DNA of 64,000 bases from CBDBKE01 sp965218055 (GTDB lineage: Bacteria; Acidobacteriota; Terriglobia; JAJPHL01; JAPKYU01): contig CBDCKA010000002.1 of NCBI GenBank assembly GCA_965218055.1, positions 1,736,001 to 1,800,000 of the forward strand, in the 5' to 3' direction. Within the stretch, counting starts at the first letter, position 1, and every line of letters starts with the position of its first letter. Under the pieces are notes generated by a model. That model worked only from the letters and a program-made list of their open reading frames with translations, made no database searches and had not been told where the DNA came from. A program made the translations under genes and the position numbers. Positions 8,557-17,172 of the stretch are shown piece after piece.

Positions 8557-8751
8557 TTACGAATGCAATAGTGCCTGGGAGAGCTTCACTTGTGCCAAAC
8601 CACCGAATTCCGCTTCACGAAACGCCCCCTCCCTGGCGCGGATACCGGCCTCGCGGAGCAGCCGCTTCGCCTGCCGCGTGAGTCATTGGACGGTCTCGCC
8701 CTGTTCGTGGCCCCAGCTGGTGACCACCAGCTCTAGGCGGAGGTCATTTAC
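8557..8751 (-). pseudogene. C-terminal gene fragment with an in-frame stop, family unknown
   Basis: A minus-strand frame of about 64 codons reads VVNDLRLELVVTSWGHEQGE, then a TGA at 8683-8685, then LTRQAKRLLREAGIRAREG and EFGGLAQVKLSQALLHS before the terminal TAA. The text on both sides of the internal stop has the same protein-like, amphipathic character, suggesting a sense codon mutated to TGA in a gene end. I do not recognise the family. Confidence 0.35.
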
Positions 8752-8849
8752 AACATAGCTGACCGCCGAATTTGGCACAGTTCGCTCGCCCGTTGACCTT
8801 GACCTGCCTGCTGGCGTGGCGTAGGATCGCTGGCAAGAGGCGGTTCCTC

Positions 8850-9227
8850 ATGCGAAGTGTCCTTGCAGTGCTGGTTGGCCCGGTTGTTTATGGAGTTGTC
8901 TGTCTGCCAGTGAATTGGTTGATTGTGAGGATGTTTCCCGCCCATTTTGATGAGAGCTGGATCACCGAGAACACGGGGCTGCTAGTCCTTCTGGTATCGC
9001 TGACGATTGTCTTTGCGGGAGCATCCGGATTCGCAGGCGCATGGATCGCGCCGGGCAATGTGATGGCGCACGCGGCGGCCATGTGCGCACTTTTTCTGGC
9101 AATCGGCATCGCAGTACAAAGACAGTATTGGTCCGTGCTGCCTCTGTGGTATCACCTCTCTTTCTTCAGCCTCCTCATCGTTGGAACCCCCCTTGGCGCG
9201 TGGGTTCGTCTGGCCACAAGCCGCTGA
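8850..9227 (+). CDS. Small four-helix membrane protein, hypothetical
   Basis: From the ATG at 8850 (AAGAGG ribosome site) the 125-residue product has about four transmembrane helices: VLAVLVGPVVYGVVCL, LLVLLVSLTIVFAG, AAAMCALFLAIGIAV and LSFFSLLIVGTPLGAWV. A frame 26 codons longer from 8772 exists but lacks a good ribosome site. No family is recognised. It ends 51 bases before the left IS3 copy. Confidence 0.55.
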   Translation: MRSVLAVLVGPVVYGVVCLPVNWLIVRMFPAHFDESWITENTGLLVLLVSLTIVFAGASGFAGAWIAPGNVMAHAAAMCALFLAIGIAVQRQYWSVLPLWYHLSFFSLLIVGTPLGAWVRLATSR

Positions 9228-9320
9228 GGTCGAGCATTGTCACAGATCCTGAACGCCGGGGCGGGGCTGGGTTGGCCTTGTCAAGGACTGATTTCTTTAG
9301 ACACTGATTCTGAGAGTTTT

Positions 9321-10109
9321 TTACGCGACTAACGCATACCGTTTGGCGAATACCACAGGCGGCATGTTGAGCGCGGAGTGAATCCGCGTGTTGTTGTAGT
9401 CCCACAGGGTGCGGTAGATCTCCGCCACTAGCTCCCCCAGTGTTTTGAAGCGGTTCGGATCTCCCAGGTCAACCTTGAATTTGTCGTAGAACGATTCCTG
9501 GTATCCGTTCTCCCAAGGGCACCCCGGGCGGCTCCGTGAAATCACGATGCCGCATCCATCAAGGATTTCAGTGAACGCCATCGCGTCATACTCCCTCCCG
9601 TTGTCGGAGTGGAATAGATCCGGGCGCGGATGATGGAGCAGGGCGTTGGAAAGCGCCTGAATGGTGAGCGCGGCTCCCTTTCTCACCGTAACCTGGATTC
9701 CCAGGATCCGGCGGGTGTAGAGATCGATCACGGTCGCCACATAGACCTTCTTTCCGTGCTGCACGAACTCGGTGAAGTCCGCTGCCCAGATGTGGTTTGC
9801 ATATGCGGGCATGACCGCGAGCAGGAGGTTGGGATAGGTCCGGGAAACCTTGGATTTTCTCCATTTTTTGCCTCTCCTGCGGTAGGGCTTGATGCCAAAC
9901 AGACGCATGACCCTCTGCGCCCGCTGGCGGCAGAGTCCCAGTGCCGTAGCAATTCGCCGGGAGCCGTAGGAGGGATGGATCTGCAGCTCTTCTTCCAGGC
10001 GGACCTTGAGGCGCCAGTCCTTCTCCTTCATTCTTGGGACGTAATACAGGCTCGCGCGGGATATGCCAAGGGCTCGGGCAAGCGCTGATTTGTTTCTTCC
10101 TTCGCTCAA
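9321..10109 (-). CDS. IS3-family transposase OrfB (DDE), copy 1
   Basis: The catalytic half follows OrfA in the -1 frame. It has an HTH_21-like segment (LKVRLEEELQIHPSYGSRRI) and an rve integrase core: first Asp in WAADFTEF, second Asp in LFHSDNGREY, and Glu in PWENGYQESFYDKFK. I took the first in-frame TTG after the slip site as the boundary; the functional product is probably the OrfAB frameshift fusion. It differs from copy 2 at five residues: K/R, A/T, V/A, T/A and D/G. Confidence 0.85.
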   Translation of the reverse strand: MSEGRNKSALARALGISRASLYYVPRMKEKDWRLKVRLEEELQIHPSYGSRRIATALGLCRQRAQRVMRLFGIKPYRRRGKKWRKSKVSRTYPNLLLAVMPAYANHIWAADFTEFVQHGKKVYVATVIDLYTRRILGIQVTVRKGAALTIQALSNALLHHPRPDLFHSDNGREYDAMAFTEILDGCGIVISRSRPGCPWENGYQESFYDKFKVDLGDPNRFKTLGELVAEIYRTLWDYNNTRIHSALNMPPVVFAKRYALVA

Positions 10110-10366
10110 TTGTTTTTTTGAGTCATGGAGAGCTTGAGCGTGATCTCGCCCACGAGTTCCAGGAGTTCTCTGTTCTGCTTCTGAAGTCGGGAGAACTCCG
10201 CCCAGGACGGGGCACCGGTTGCTCCTTTTACCATCCAACCATAGATGCTCCCTTCAGAAATACCGTGATCCTTGGCGGCCTGGGCCACCGAGATGCCTTC
10301 TTCCTTGACGCGGCGTAGGATATCGGCTTTTACGTCAGCTGCAATACGATGATGTTTTTTGTTCAT
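10106..10366 (-). CDS. IS3-family transposase OrfA, copy 1
   Basis: The 86-residue product has a helix-turn-helix (IRRVKEEGISVAQAAKDHGI region, near residues 16-36) followed by a leucine-rich helix ending LELVGEITLKL, the usual DNA-binding and dimerising part of IS3 transposases. It is identical to the copy-2 OrfA at protein level. Near its end the sequence A AAA AAC (10112-10118, minus strand) sits in frame just before the TGA and is a typical -1 slippage site, allowing an OrfAB fusion. Confidence 0.85.
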   Translation of the reverse strand: MNKKHHRIAADVKADILRRVKEEGISVAQAAKDHGISEGSIYGWMVKGATGAPSWAEFSRLQKQNRELLELVGEITLKLSMTQKNN

Positions 10367-10423
10367 ATGACACCAGGGTAGTTAATTCCCAACCTCAGTG
10401 TCTAAATTACCCAGTCCAGGGCA

Positions 10424-10545
10424 GGGTATGGGATCAGTTCTAAACGAGTTGCAGAATCGGCCTGGTGCGTTTTCGGCGTCCAGGAAAAAGTTTTTACGGT
10501 TCCGGGTCGGTGCCCGAGCGCAGGATGTCCGAAAGCGGGGGTGGT
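10424..10545. other. Short spacer between the IS3 and IS30 elements
   Basis: About 120 bases lie between the inner end of IS3 copy 1 and the left inverted repeat of the IS30 element. No gene or known element end is visible. This is what remains of the sequence into which the two elements inserted on this side. Confidence 0.4.
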
Positions 10546-11762
10546 CTCAACCCATCGACGCAACACTTTGCCTTGAAAGGAGGAGGTGGAGTGTATGCGG
10601 ATGAAGCAAAGAGCTCGTCGCGGTTACACGCTGGCGGAACTGGAGGAGGTGTGGGATCGGTGGAAACGAGGGGAGTCGCTCAAGTCGATTGGACGAGTGT
10701 TTGGTAAGCAGCCATCGTCTGTTTACCATCAGCTTGCTCCGTACGGAGGCATCCGTCCTCGGCCACCACGCCGTTCATGTTGGGCACTGACGTTGTCGGA
10801 GCGCGAAGAGATCTCTCGAGGCATTGCGGCACATCAATCGATACGATCCATCGCCGGGTTGCTGGGTCGCTCACCATCGACGGTGAGCCGGGAGATTCGG
10901 CGGAATGGCGGCGATAATGACTATCGAGCAGCGGAGGCCGATGAGCAAGCCGGGGAGAGGGCCCGCCGGCCGAAGCGGTGTCAGCTGGTCAAGCATCCAC
11001 AACTACGACGGGTAGTGGCCAGAAAGCTCAGCATAAACTGGTCGCCTGAGCAGATCGCCAGCTGGCTGAAACGAGCCTATCCGAAGGATCCGTCCTCTCA
11101 CGTGTCTCACGAGACCATCTACCGCAGCCTGTTTGTTCAAGCCCGCGGTGCGCTGAAGGCCGAGCTGATGCAGCATCTGCGGTCAAAGCGGACGATTCGT
11201 CGATCCCGACATGCAAGTCTGAGAGGCCATGGACGAGGACAGATCACCGACATCGTATCGATCCGTGAGCGCCCGGCCTCGGTCGAAGATCGTGCCGTGC
11301 CCGGTCATTGGGAAGGCGATCTGCTGTCCGGATCGAAGAACAGCCACATTGCGACTCTGGTCGAACGTCATACGCGCTACGTGATGCTTACGAAAGTATC
11401 CAGCAAGAAAACGGAGACGGTCGTGTCGGCGCTCATCAAGCACGCGAAGAAGCTGCCGACGGAACTGTACAAATCTCTGACTTGGGATCGAGGCCTGGAG
11501 CTCGCCGAGCATCGACGGTTCACGTTGGCGACCGACATTGACGTATACTTCTGTGATCCTCAGAGTCCATGGCAGCGCGGTTCGAATGAGAACACCAACG
11601 GTCTACTCCGACAGTACTTCCCCAAGGGAACGGACTTGTCGGTGCACTCTCAGGCGCATCTGAACAAGGTGGCACGTCAGCTGAACGAACGGCCCCGTCA
11701 GACGCTGGAGTTTGAAACTCCGGCAGAACGATTTAACGCTTGTGTTGCATCGACCGGTTGAG
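10546..11762 (+). mobile_element. IS30-family insertion sequence
   Basis: The element is about 1,217 bp. Its ends match as an inverted repeat at 18 of 21 positions: 10546-10566 begins CTCAACC and ends GCAACAC, and 11742-11762 is the complement. The transposase stop codon lies inside the right repeat, which is common in IS30 elements. I see no clear target duplication. It sits between IS3 copy 1 and the integrase start. Confidence 0.82.
10595..11761 (+). CDS. IS30-family transposase
   Basis: The full-length transposase is close to 390 residues. The N-terminus carries helix-turn-helix regions, including SIRSIAGLLGRSPSTVSREI (near residues 85-105). The DDE catalytic core shows GHWEGDLL (first Asp), SLTWDRGLELAEH (second Asp) and GSNENTNGLLRQYFPKGTDL (Glu). 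I chose ATG 10595 because AAAGGAGGAGG lies at the right distance; GTG 10586 and ATG 10601 are alternatives. No frameshift is seen, so it could be active. It moves DNA by IS30-type transposition, often with preference for palindromic or IR-like targets. Confidence 0.88.
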   Translation: MRMKQRARRGYTLAELEEVWDRWKRGESLKSIGRVFGKQPSSVYHQLAPYGGIRPRPPRRSCWALTLSEREEISRGIAAHQSIRSIAGLLGRSPSTVSREIRRNGGDNDYRAAEADEQAGERARRPKRCQLVKHPQLRRVVARKLSINWSPEQIASWLKRAYPKDPSSHVSHETIYRSLFVQARGALKAELMQHLRSKRTIRRSRHASLRGHGRGQITDIVSIRERPASVEDRAVPGHWEGDLLSGSKNSHIATLVERHTRYVMLTKVSSKKTETVVSALIKHAKKLPTELYKSLTWDRGLELAEHRRFTLATDIDVYFCDPQSPWQRGSNENTNGLLRQYFPKGTDLSVHSQAHLNKVARQLNERPRQTLEFETPAERFNACVASTG

Positions 11763-11895
11763 CTGGCAGGTGTTTAGGAGCGGCGTGCATGGCGACATTC
11801 AGATCATACCACTAAGTCCGGTTCTCACGCAGGTCTTGGATACTTGCCAACCTGAGAGACTGCTTCGAGAACTTGTCGGGGTCTACTATGTCCCC

Positions 11896-12466
11896 ATGCC
11901 TGCTGAGGTGGCAAAGATACTCAAGCAAAAGAAAGGAGAACAAGCGTTGGCACTTTACAAACGAGGCAAAACCTGGTGGACCGACTTCTCGGTCAACGGC
12001 CAGCGGTACCGGCAGTCCCTCCAAACCAGGGATTGGCGCGAAGCGCAGGCCCGAGAGAAGGAACTGATCGCGCAGGCCAGCGCCGGGAAGCTGGCACCTT
12101 CCAGCCAGCAGTTCGCTCGCCTGGCATTCGGCGAAGCCGCCAACCGCTACCTGGCGGATCGGCTGGCGCACCTGGCGGAGCGCAGCGTCCAGACCGAGCG
12201 AGAGCGCCTGAAGCCGCTTAGAAGCTATTTTGGCGCTACACTCCTCACGCGCATTTCGGCGGAGGAAATCAGGACTTATATCGCTCACCGAAAGGCTGTC
12301 GGTGTGGCCAACAAGACGGTCAATCTAGAATTGGATCTTGTTCGGGGCATCCTGAAGAGGGCTAAACGCTGGCACCTAATTGCTGACGACATCAAACCAC
12401 TACCCGTACGCCACGACCTGGGCCGTGCACTCAGCTACGAGGAAAAGGTTAGGTTGCTGAAAGCGG
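11896..12466 (+). pseudogene. Tyrosine integrase, 5' part (split by IS3 copy 2)
   Basis: This is the N-terminal 190 codons of a phage-type tyrosine integrase. An arm-type or AP2-like start (LYKRGKTWWTDFSVNGQRYR) is followed by the SAM-like core-binding domain (ISAEEIRTYIAHRKAVG and NLELDLVRGILKRAKRWH). The frame is interrupted at 12466 by the IS3 element. Reading across one CGG and skipping the element joins LLKA directly to ATQRPRWQNARLAM of the 3' part in frame. The start ATG at 11896 is the first strong one after the IS30 end; the frame is open further upstream. Confidence 0.85.
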
Positions 12467-12523
12467 TGCCCTGGACTGGGTAATTTAGACACTGAGGTTG
12501 GGAATTAACTACCCTGGTGTCAT

Positions 12524-12784
12524 ATGAACAAAAAACATCATCGTATTGCAGCTGACGTAAAAGCCGATATCCTACGCCGCGTCAAGGAAGAAGGCATCTC
12601 GGTGGCCCAGGCCGCCAAGGATCACGGTATTTCTGAAGGGAGCATCTATGGTTGGATGGTAAAAGGAGCAACCGGTGCCCCGTCCTGGGCGGAGTTCTCC
12701 CGACTTCAGAAGCAGAACAGAGAACTCCTGGAACTCGTGGGCGAGATCACGCTCAAGCTCTCCATGACTCAAAAAAACAATTGA
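12524..12784 (+). CDS. IS3-family transposase OrfA, copy 2
   Basis: The 86-residue product is identical to the copy-1 OrfA, with the helix-turn-helix and leucine-rich helix. The slip heptamer A AAA AAC lies at 12772-12778 in the OrfA frame, followed immediately by AAT TGA. This suggests programmed -1 frameshifting into OrfB to make the full transposase. Confidence 0.85.
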   Translation: MNKKHHRIAADVKADILRRVKEEGISVAQAAKDHGISEGSIYGWMVKGATGAPSWAEFSRLQKQNRELLELVGEITLKLSMTQKNN

Positions 12785-13569
12785 GCGAAGGAAGAAACAA
12801 ATCAGCGCTTGCCCGAGCCCTTGGCATATCCCGCGCGAGCCTGTATTACGTCCCAAGAATGAAGGAGAAGGACTGGCGCCTCAAGGTCCGCCTGGAAGAA
12901 GAGCTGCAGATCCATCCCTCCTACGGCTCCCGGCGAATTGCTACGGCACTGGGACTCTGCCGCCAGCGGGCGCAGAGGGTCATGCGTCTGTTTGGCATCA
13001 AGCCCTACCGCAGGAGAGGCAGAAAATGGAGAAAATCCAAGGTTTCCCGGACCTATCCCAACCTCCTGCTCGCGGTCATGCCCGCATATGCAAACCACAT
13101 CTGGGCAACGGACTTCACCGAGTTCGTGCAGCACGGAAAGAAGGCCTATGTGGCGACCGTGATCGATCTCTACACCCGCCGGATCCTGGGAATCCAGGTT
13201 GCGGTGAGAAAGGGAGCCGCGCTCACCATTCAGGCGCTTTCCAACGCCCTGCTCCATCATCCGCGCCCGGGTCTATTCCACTCCGACAACGGGAGGGAGT
13301 ATGACGCGATGGCGTTCACTGAAATCCTTGATGGATGCGGCATCGTGATTTCACGGAGCCGCCCGGGGTGCCCTTGGGAGAACGGATACCAGGAATCGTT
13401 CTACGACAAATTCAAGGTTGACCTGGGAGATCCGAACCGCTTCAAAACACTGGGGGAGCTAGTGGCGGAGATCTACCGCACCCTGTGGGACTACAACAAC
13501 ACGCGGATTCACTCCGCGCTCAACATGCCGCCTGTGGTATTCGCCAAACGGTATGCGTTAGTCGCGTAA
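12781..13569 (+). CDS. IS3-family transposase OrfB (DDE), copy 2
   Basis: The catalytic domain is complete: WATDFTEF, LFHSDNGREY and PWENGYQESFYDKFK supply the DDE residues. Compared with copy 1 the protein has R for K, T for A, A for V, A for T and G for D, each explained by a single transition. As the copy with an intact target duplication, this is the more recently inserted of the two. Confidence 0.87.
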   Translation: MSEGRNKSALARALGISRASLYYVPRMKEKDWRLKVRLEEELQIHPSYGSRRIATALGLCRQRAQRVMRLFGIKPYRRRGRKWRKSKVSRTYPNLLLAVMPAYANHIWATDFTEFVQHGKKAYVATVIDLYTRRILGIQVAVRKGAALTIQALSNALLHHPRPGLFHSDNGREYDAMAFTEILDGCGIVISRSRPGCPWENGYQESFYDKFKVDLGDPNRFKTLGELVAEIYRTLWDYNNTRIHSALNMPPVVFAKRYALVA

Positions 13570-13614
13570 AAAACTCTCAGAATCAGTGTCTAAAGAAATC
13601 AGTCCTTGACACGG

Positions 13615-14329
<715 letters not shown>

Positions 14330-14390
14330 ACGCGGAAGGAAACAGGGTAGACGTGCTTGCGCCAGTGTAGCGGGTGCTTCCCGGCTTGTC

Positions 14391-14573
14391 AAACCGGCGC
14401 ACAAAGACCCCCACAAACTTAGCGGAAGCCACCATCACCGCGGCGATCGTGCTGGCCCTGGATGACCAGAAACATCGCCCAGCCGTACAGGAAGCCACGA
14501 TCATCGAGCCCATCACGATGGTGGTGGAGCTGACCAGGCCCAGTCCTTGCACCAGTTCTGCGCCTTGGGCCAC
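14391..14573 (-). pseudogene. Amino-acid permease (APC family) remnant
   Basis: Three pieces of an APC-superfamily permease N-terminus are readable in order on the minus strand. They are LVQGLGLVSSTTIVMGSMI (first helix), then in another frame FLYGWAMFLVIQ, then back in the first frame TIAAVMVASAKFVGVFV. Roughly 60 residues between the first and second piece are deleted and the rest of the gene is gone. It lies between thiE and the tRNA and suggests that the housekeeping side of the island junction has also lost genes. Confidence 0.6.
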
Positions 14574-14611
14574 TGGAACTGCCGGCTTCACGGGCCTGAC
14601 CTGCCTTGGCA

Positions 14612-15271
14612 CTAGTCCGGAGATTGGTCTTGCGGCCGGTCTTGCCACTGGTCCAGGAACTGCCGCGCGCGCGCAGCGACGTCGCCAGTGGCCAGCAGGT
14701 CGCGGGACACAGCCACCGCGTCAGCGCCAGCCTCGACCACAGTCCGGGCATTCTCAAGGGTGATCCCCCCGATGGCCACCAGAGGTTTGCTGACCGCGCT
14801 GCGGACTGCGGCCACTGTCTCCAGGCCCACCACCGGGTCGGGCTGGTCCTTGGTGAGGGTGGGGAAGATGGGACCGATAGCCAGGTAATTCACCGGCAGG
14901 CGATCGCCCTCGCGCGCCTGTTCCAGGCTGTGGGTGGAGAAACCGATGAGGGGTTCGGGCTGCCGGCGGGAACCCAGGAGGCGCCGGGCCAGCTCCGGAG
15001 GAAGATCCTGTTGGCCCAGGTGCACCCCTGAGGCACCGCATAGTTGCGCCACATCCGCCCGATCGTTGACCAGAAAGCAGGCTTCATACTTGCTGGCCAG
15101 TTCGGCCAAGGCGCAGCACTGTTCCCAGCTGTGCCTGGTGAAGGGAGCCTTGTGCCGATATTGCAAGAAGCGCACGCCAGCTTGCAGCAGTTGGCCGGCC
15201 ACGGTCCGTACCTCCTGCGTCTCCAGTAAGCGGGTATCGAGGATGGCGTACAGTCTCGAGGGTGAAAACAC
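14612..15271 (-). CDS. thiE: Thiamine-phosphate synthase
   Basis: ThiE couples HMP-pyrophosphate with thiazole phosphate to give thiamine phosphate. The 219-residue protein has the TIM-barrel landmarks: FLQYRHK near residue 36, VNDRADVAQLCGASGVHLGQ (pyrophosphate and Mg binding), YLAIGPIFPTLTKD and a C-terminal VAIGGITLENA phosphate-binding loop. It is the last gene of the minus-strand run, 14 bases after accC. No other thiamine gene or TPP riboswitch is seen nearby. Confidence 0.88.
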   Translation of the reverse strand: MFSPSRLYAILDTRLLETQEVRTVAGQLLQAGVRFLQYRHKAPFTRHSWEQCCALAELASKYEACFLVNDRADVAQLCGASGVHLGQQDLPPELARRLLGSRRQPEPLIGFSTHSLEQAREGDRLPVNYLAIGPIFPTLTKDQPDPVVGLETVAAVRSAVSKPLVAIGGITLENARTVVEAGADAVAVSRDLLATGDVAARARQFLDQWQDRPQDQSPD

Positions 15272-15285
15272 GCCCGGCCGTCCCT

Positions 15286-16662
15286 CTAACCGGCGGCGAC
15301 GAGCGGTGCCGGATTGAACCGTTGGAGGAAGCCGACGTCGAAGCGGCCTGCTCGGAAGTCCGGGTCAGCCAGGATTCGCTGGTGGAGCGGGATAGAGGTC
15401 TGGATGCCCTCGATCATGAACATCTCCAGGGCCCGGGTCATGCGGCTGATGGCCTCCTGGCGGTCGCGGCCACGGACGACCAGCTTGGCCACCAAGGAGT
15501 CGTAATAGGGGGGGATGACACATTCGGCGTACGCGGCCGTGTCCACACGGACGCCAGTACCCCCGGGAATGTGAAAGGTGGTGATGCGCCCGGCGGAGGG
15601 GGCAAAGGTCTGGGGATTCTCGGCGTTGATACGGCACTCCAAAGCATGTCCCTGGGATGCGACATGATCGTTGCTCAACGAGTCTTGCAGCAACAGATCT
15701 AGGGGCTCGCCGGCAGCAATCAGGATCTGGCTCTTGACCAGATCAATGTTGGTCACCATCTCGGTGACTGCGTGCTCCACCTGGATGCGGGTGTTCATCT
15801 CGATGAAGTAGAGCTGCCCGTCCTCATCCATCAGGAATTCGACGGTCCCTGCACTGCTGTAACCAAGCCCGGAGAGCGCCTTTAGCACCTGCCTGCCCAT
15901 CTCCCGGCGCTGGGTTTCGCTCAGCCCGACCGATGGGGATTCCTCCAGCAGCTTCTGATGGCGGCGCTGGATAGTGCACTCCCGCTCGCCGAGGTGTGCC
16001 AGGCACCCAAAGCGGTCGCCCAACACCTGAAACTCGATGTGCCGGGGACGCTGGAGGAACTTCTCCAGATACAGCTCGGCGCAGCCGAACGCCAGACCGG
16101 CTTCCTGCTGGGCGGCGCCAAACGCGTCCGGCAGCTCCTCCGGGACATAGACAACGCGCATGCCGCGCCCGCCGCCGCCAGCCACGGCTTTCAGCAGGAC
16201 TGGGTAACCAATGGAACCGGCGATGTGGCGAGCTTCGGCCGGGCTCCGCACTACGCTGTCGGAACCTGGCAGGACCGGTATACCCGCTTGCCGGAACACC
16301 TCGCGGGCTCGGGCCTTCTCTCCCATGACCCGGATCAATTCTGACGAGGGCCCAATGAAGGCGATCTTGCTGGTTTCGCAAACCTCAGCGAAATTGGCGT
16401 TCTCGGAAAGGAACCCGTAGCCGGGATGGATAGCATCCACATCGGTAATTTCTGCTGCGCTGATCACACTGGGGATATTCAGGTAACTATCGGCGGCCCG
16501 AGCTGGCCCAATGCACACGGCCTGGTCAGCAAAGCGGACGTGCAGCGAATTTCGGTCGGCCTCTGAATACACCGCAACCGTGCCGATGCCCAGCTCCTTG
16601 CAGGCGCAGATGACCCGCAGCGCAATCTCTCCCCGGTTGGCGACCAGTATCTTCTTGAACAT
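15286..16662 (-). CDS. accC: Biotin carboxylase subunit of acetyl-CoA carboxylase
   Basis: AccC carboxylates biotin on AccB at the expense of ATP, the first half of malonyl-CoA synthesis for fatty acids. The 458-residue protein carries the N-terminal KILVANRGEIALRV, the HPGYGFLSENANFAE segment, the ATP-grasp glycine loop KAVAGGGGRGMRVV, EKFLQRPRHIEFQVLGD, and the catalytic FIEMNTRIQVEHAVTE. Length and order are those of the standard enzyme. It follows accB by three bases, so the two are made as a unit. Confidence 0.95.
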   Translation of the reverse strand: MFKKILVANRGEIALRVICACKELGIGTVAVYSEADRNSLHVRFADQAVCIGPARAADSYLNIPSVISAAEITDVDAIHPGYGFLSENANFAEVCETSKIAFIGPSSELIRVMGEKARAREVFRQAGIPVLPGSDSVVRSPAEARHIAGSIGYPVLLKAVAGGGGRGMRVVYVPEELPDAFGAAQQEAGLAFGCAELYLEKFLQRPRHIEFQVLGDRFGCLAHLGERECTIQRRHQKLLEESPSVGLSETQRREMGRQVLKALSGLGYSSAGTVEFLMDEDGQLYFIEMNTRIQVEHAVTEMVTNIDLVKSQILIAAGEPLDLLLQDSLSNDHVASQGHALECRINAENPQTFAPSAGRITTFHIPGGTGVRVDTAAYAECVIPPYYDSLVAKLVVRGRDRQEAISRMTRALEMFMIEGIQTSIPLHQRILADPDFRAGRFDVGFLQRFNPAPLVAAG

Positions 16663-16665
16663 CAG

Positions 16666-17172
16666 CTACTTCTTGCTACCTGCGGCTCGGATTGCAAACA
16701 GAGTTTCCCCATACTCCACCGGCTGGGTGTTTTCCACATACCGCTGGGTGACCTGACCGGCCACATCGCTCTCGATCTCGTTCATCAGCTTCATGGCCTC
16801 GACGATGCAGAGCACCTGTCCGACCTCGACCCAGTCACCCAGGTTGACAAAAGGTGGCGCGCCTGGCGAAGCCGCGTCGTAGAAAGTTCCCACCATCGGC
16901 GACCTAAGCTGGTGGAGATCTTCTGCCTGCCTCTGGGCGGGCGCTGAGGCCTGTCCCGGAAGCGCAGACGCAACAGCAGGACCGTTGGCTGCGGGTGCCG
17001 CCCGGTACGCCGGCTCGGCCAGCGTCGGCACCGCTCCTTGCCAGCTCACCTGGGGCATCGAGTTCGTCCCGCGCTTGATCCGCAGCCGGATTCCGCTGCG
17101 TTCCAGCTCAAACTCGCTGATCCCTTTCTCGGTGATGAGATCCACCAAGTCTCTGATCTCTTTCAGATTCAT
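16666..17172 (-). CDS. accB: Biotin carboxyl carrier protein of acetyl-CoA carboxylase
   Basis: The 168-residue protein has an N-terminal helix (MNLKEIRDLVDLITEKGISE), a Pro/Ala-rich linker, and the C-terminal biotinyl domain with EAMKLMNEIE, whose lysine receives biotin. The start ATG overlaps the pepP stop codon as ATGA, suggesting translational coupling. AccC follows directly. Confidence 0.95.
   Translation of the reverse strand: MNLKEIRDLVDLITEKGISEFELERSGIRLRIKRGTNSMPQVSWQGAVPTLAEPAYRAAPAANGPAVASALPGQASAPAQRQAEDLHQLRSPMVGTFYDAASPGAPPFVNLGDWVEVGQVLCIVEAMKLMNEIESDVAGQVTQRYVENTQPVEYGETLFAIRAAGSKK

Larger units (their letters stand above)
9279..10423 (-). mobile_element. IS3-family insertion sequence, copy 1 (IS150-like)
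   Basis: The element is 1,145 bp, begins TG and ends CA, and has imperfect terminal inverted repeats containing GGACTG and TTTAGACACTGA. It is the reverse complement of the copy at 12467-13611, with the same length and ends; the two transposase reading frames differ at five residues. The flanking trinucleotides are CCT on the left and GGG on the right, so there is no target duplication. That suggests deletion or rearrangement beside this copy after insertion. It carries overlapping orfA and orfB. Confidence 0.92.
12467..13611 (+). mobile_element. IS3-family insertion sequence, copy 2, inside the integrase gene
   Basis: This 1,145-bp element has the same TG...CA ends as copy 1. It is flanked by CGG at 12464-12466 and CGG at 13612-13614, a 3-bp target duplication normal for the IS3 family. 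Removing the element and one CGG restores an uninterrupted integrase frame, so the insertion is recent. Relative orientation to copy 1 is inverted, so recombination between the copies could flip the 10,424-12,466 segment. Confidence 0.95.

Noticed and set aside
12652..12780. Start of OrfB at 12652 in the IS3 element
   Set aside because: This portion of the frame lies under orfA and has no transposase similarity. The OrfB product more likely arises by -1 frameshifting.
9279..13611. Composite transposon made of two IS3 copies with IS30 as cargo
   Set aside because: The right copy has its own CGG duplication and disrupts the integrase as a simple insertion, so it arrived alone rather than as the end of a compound element.
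15000..15300. TPP riboswitch near thiE
   Set aside because: thiE directly follows accC with a 14-base gap, leaving no room for a riboswitch, and no THI-box pattern is visible.
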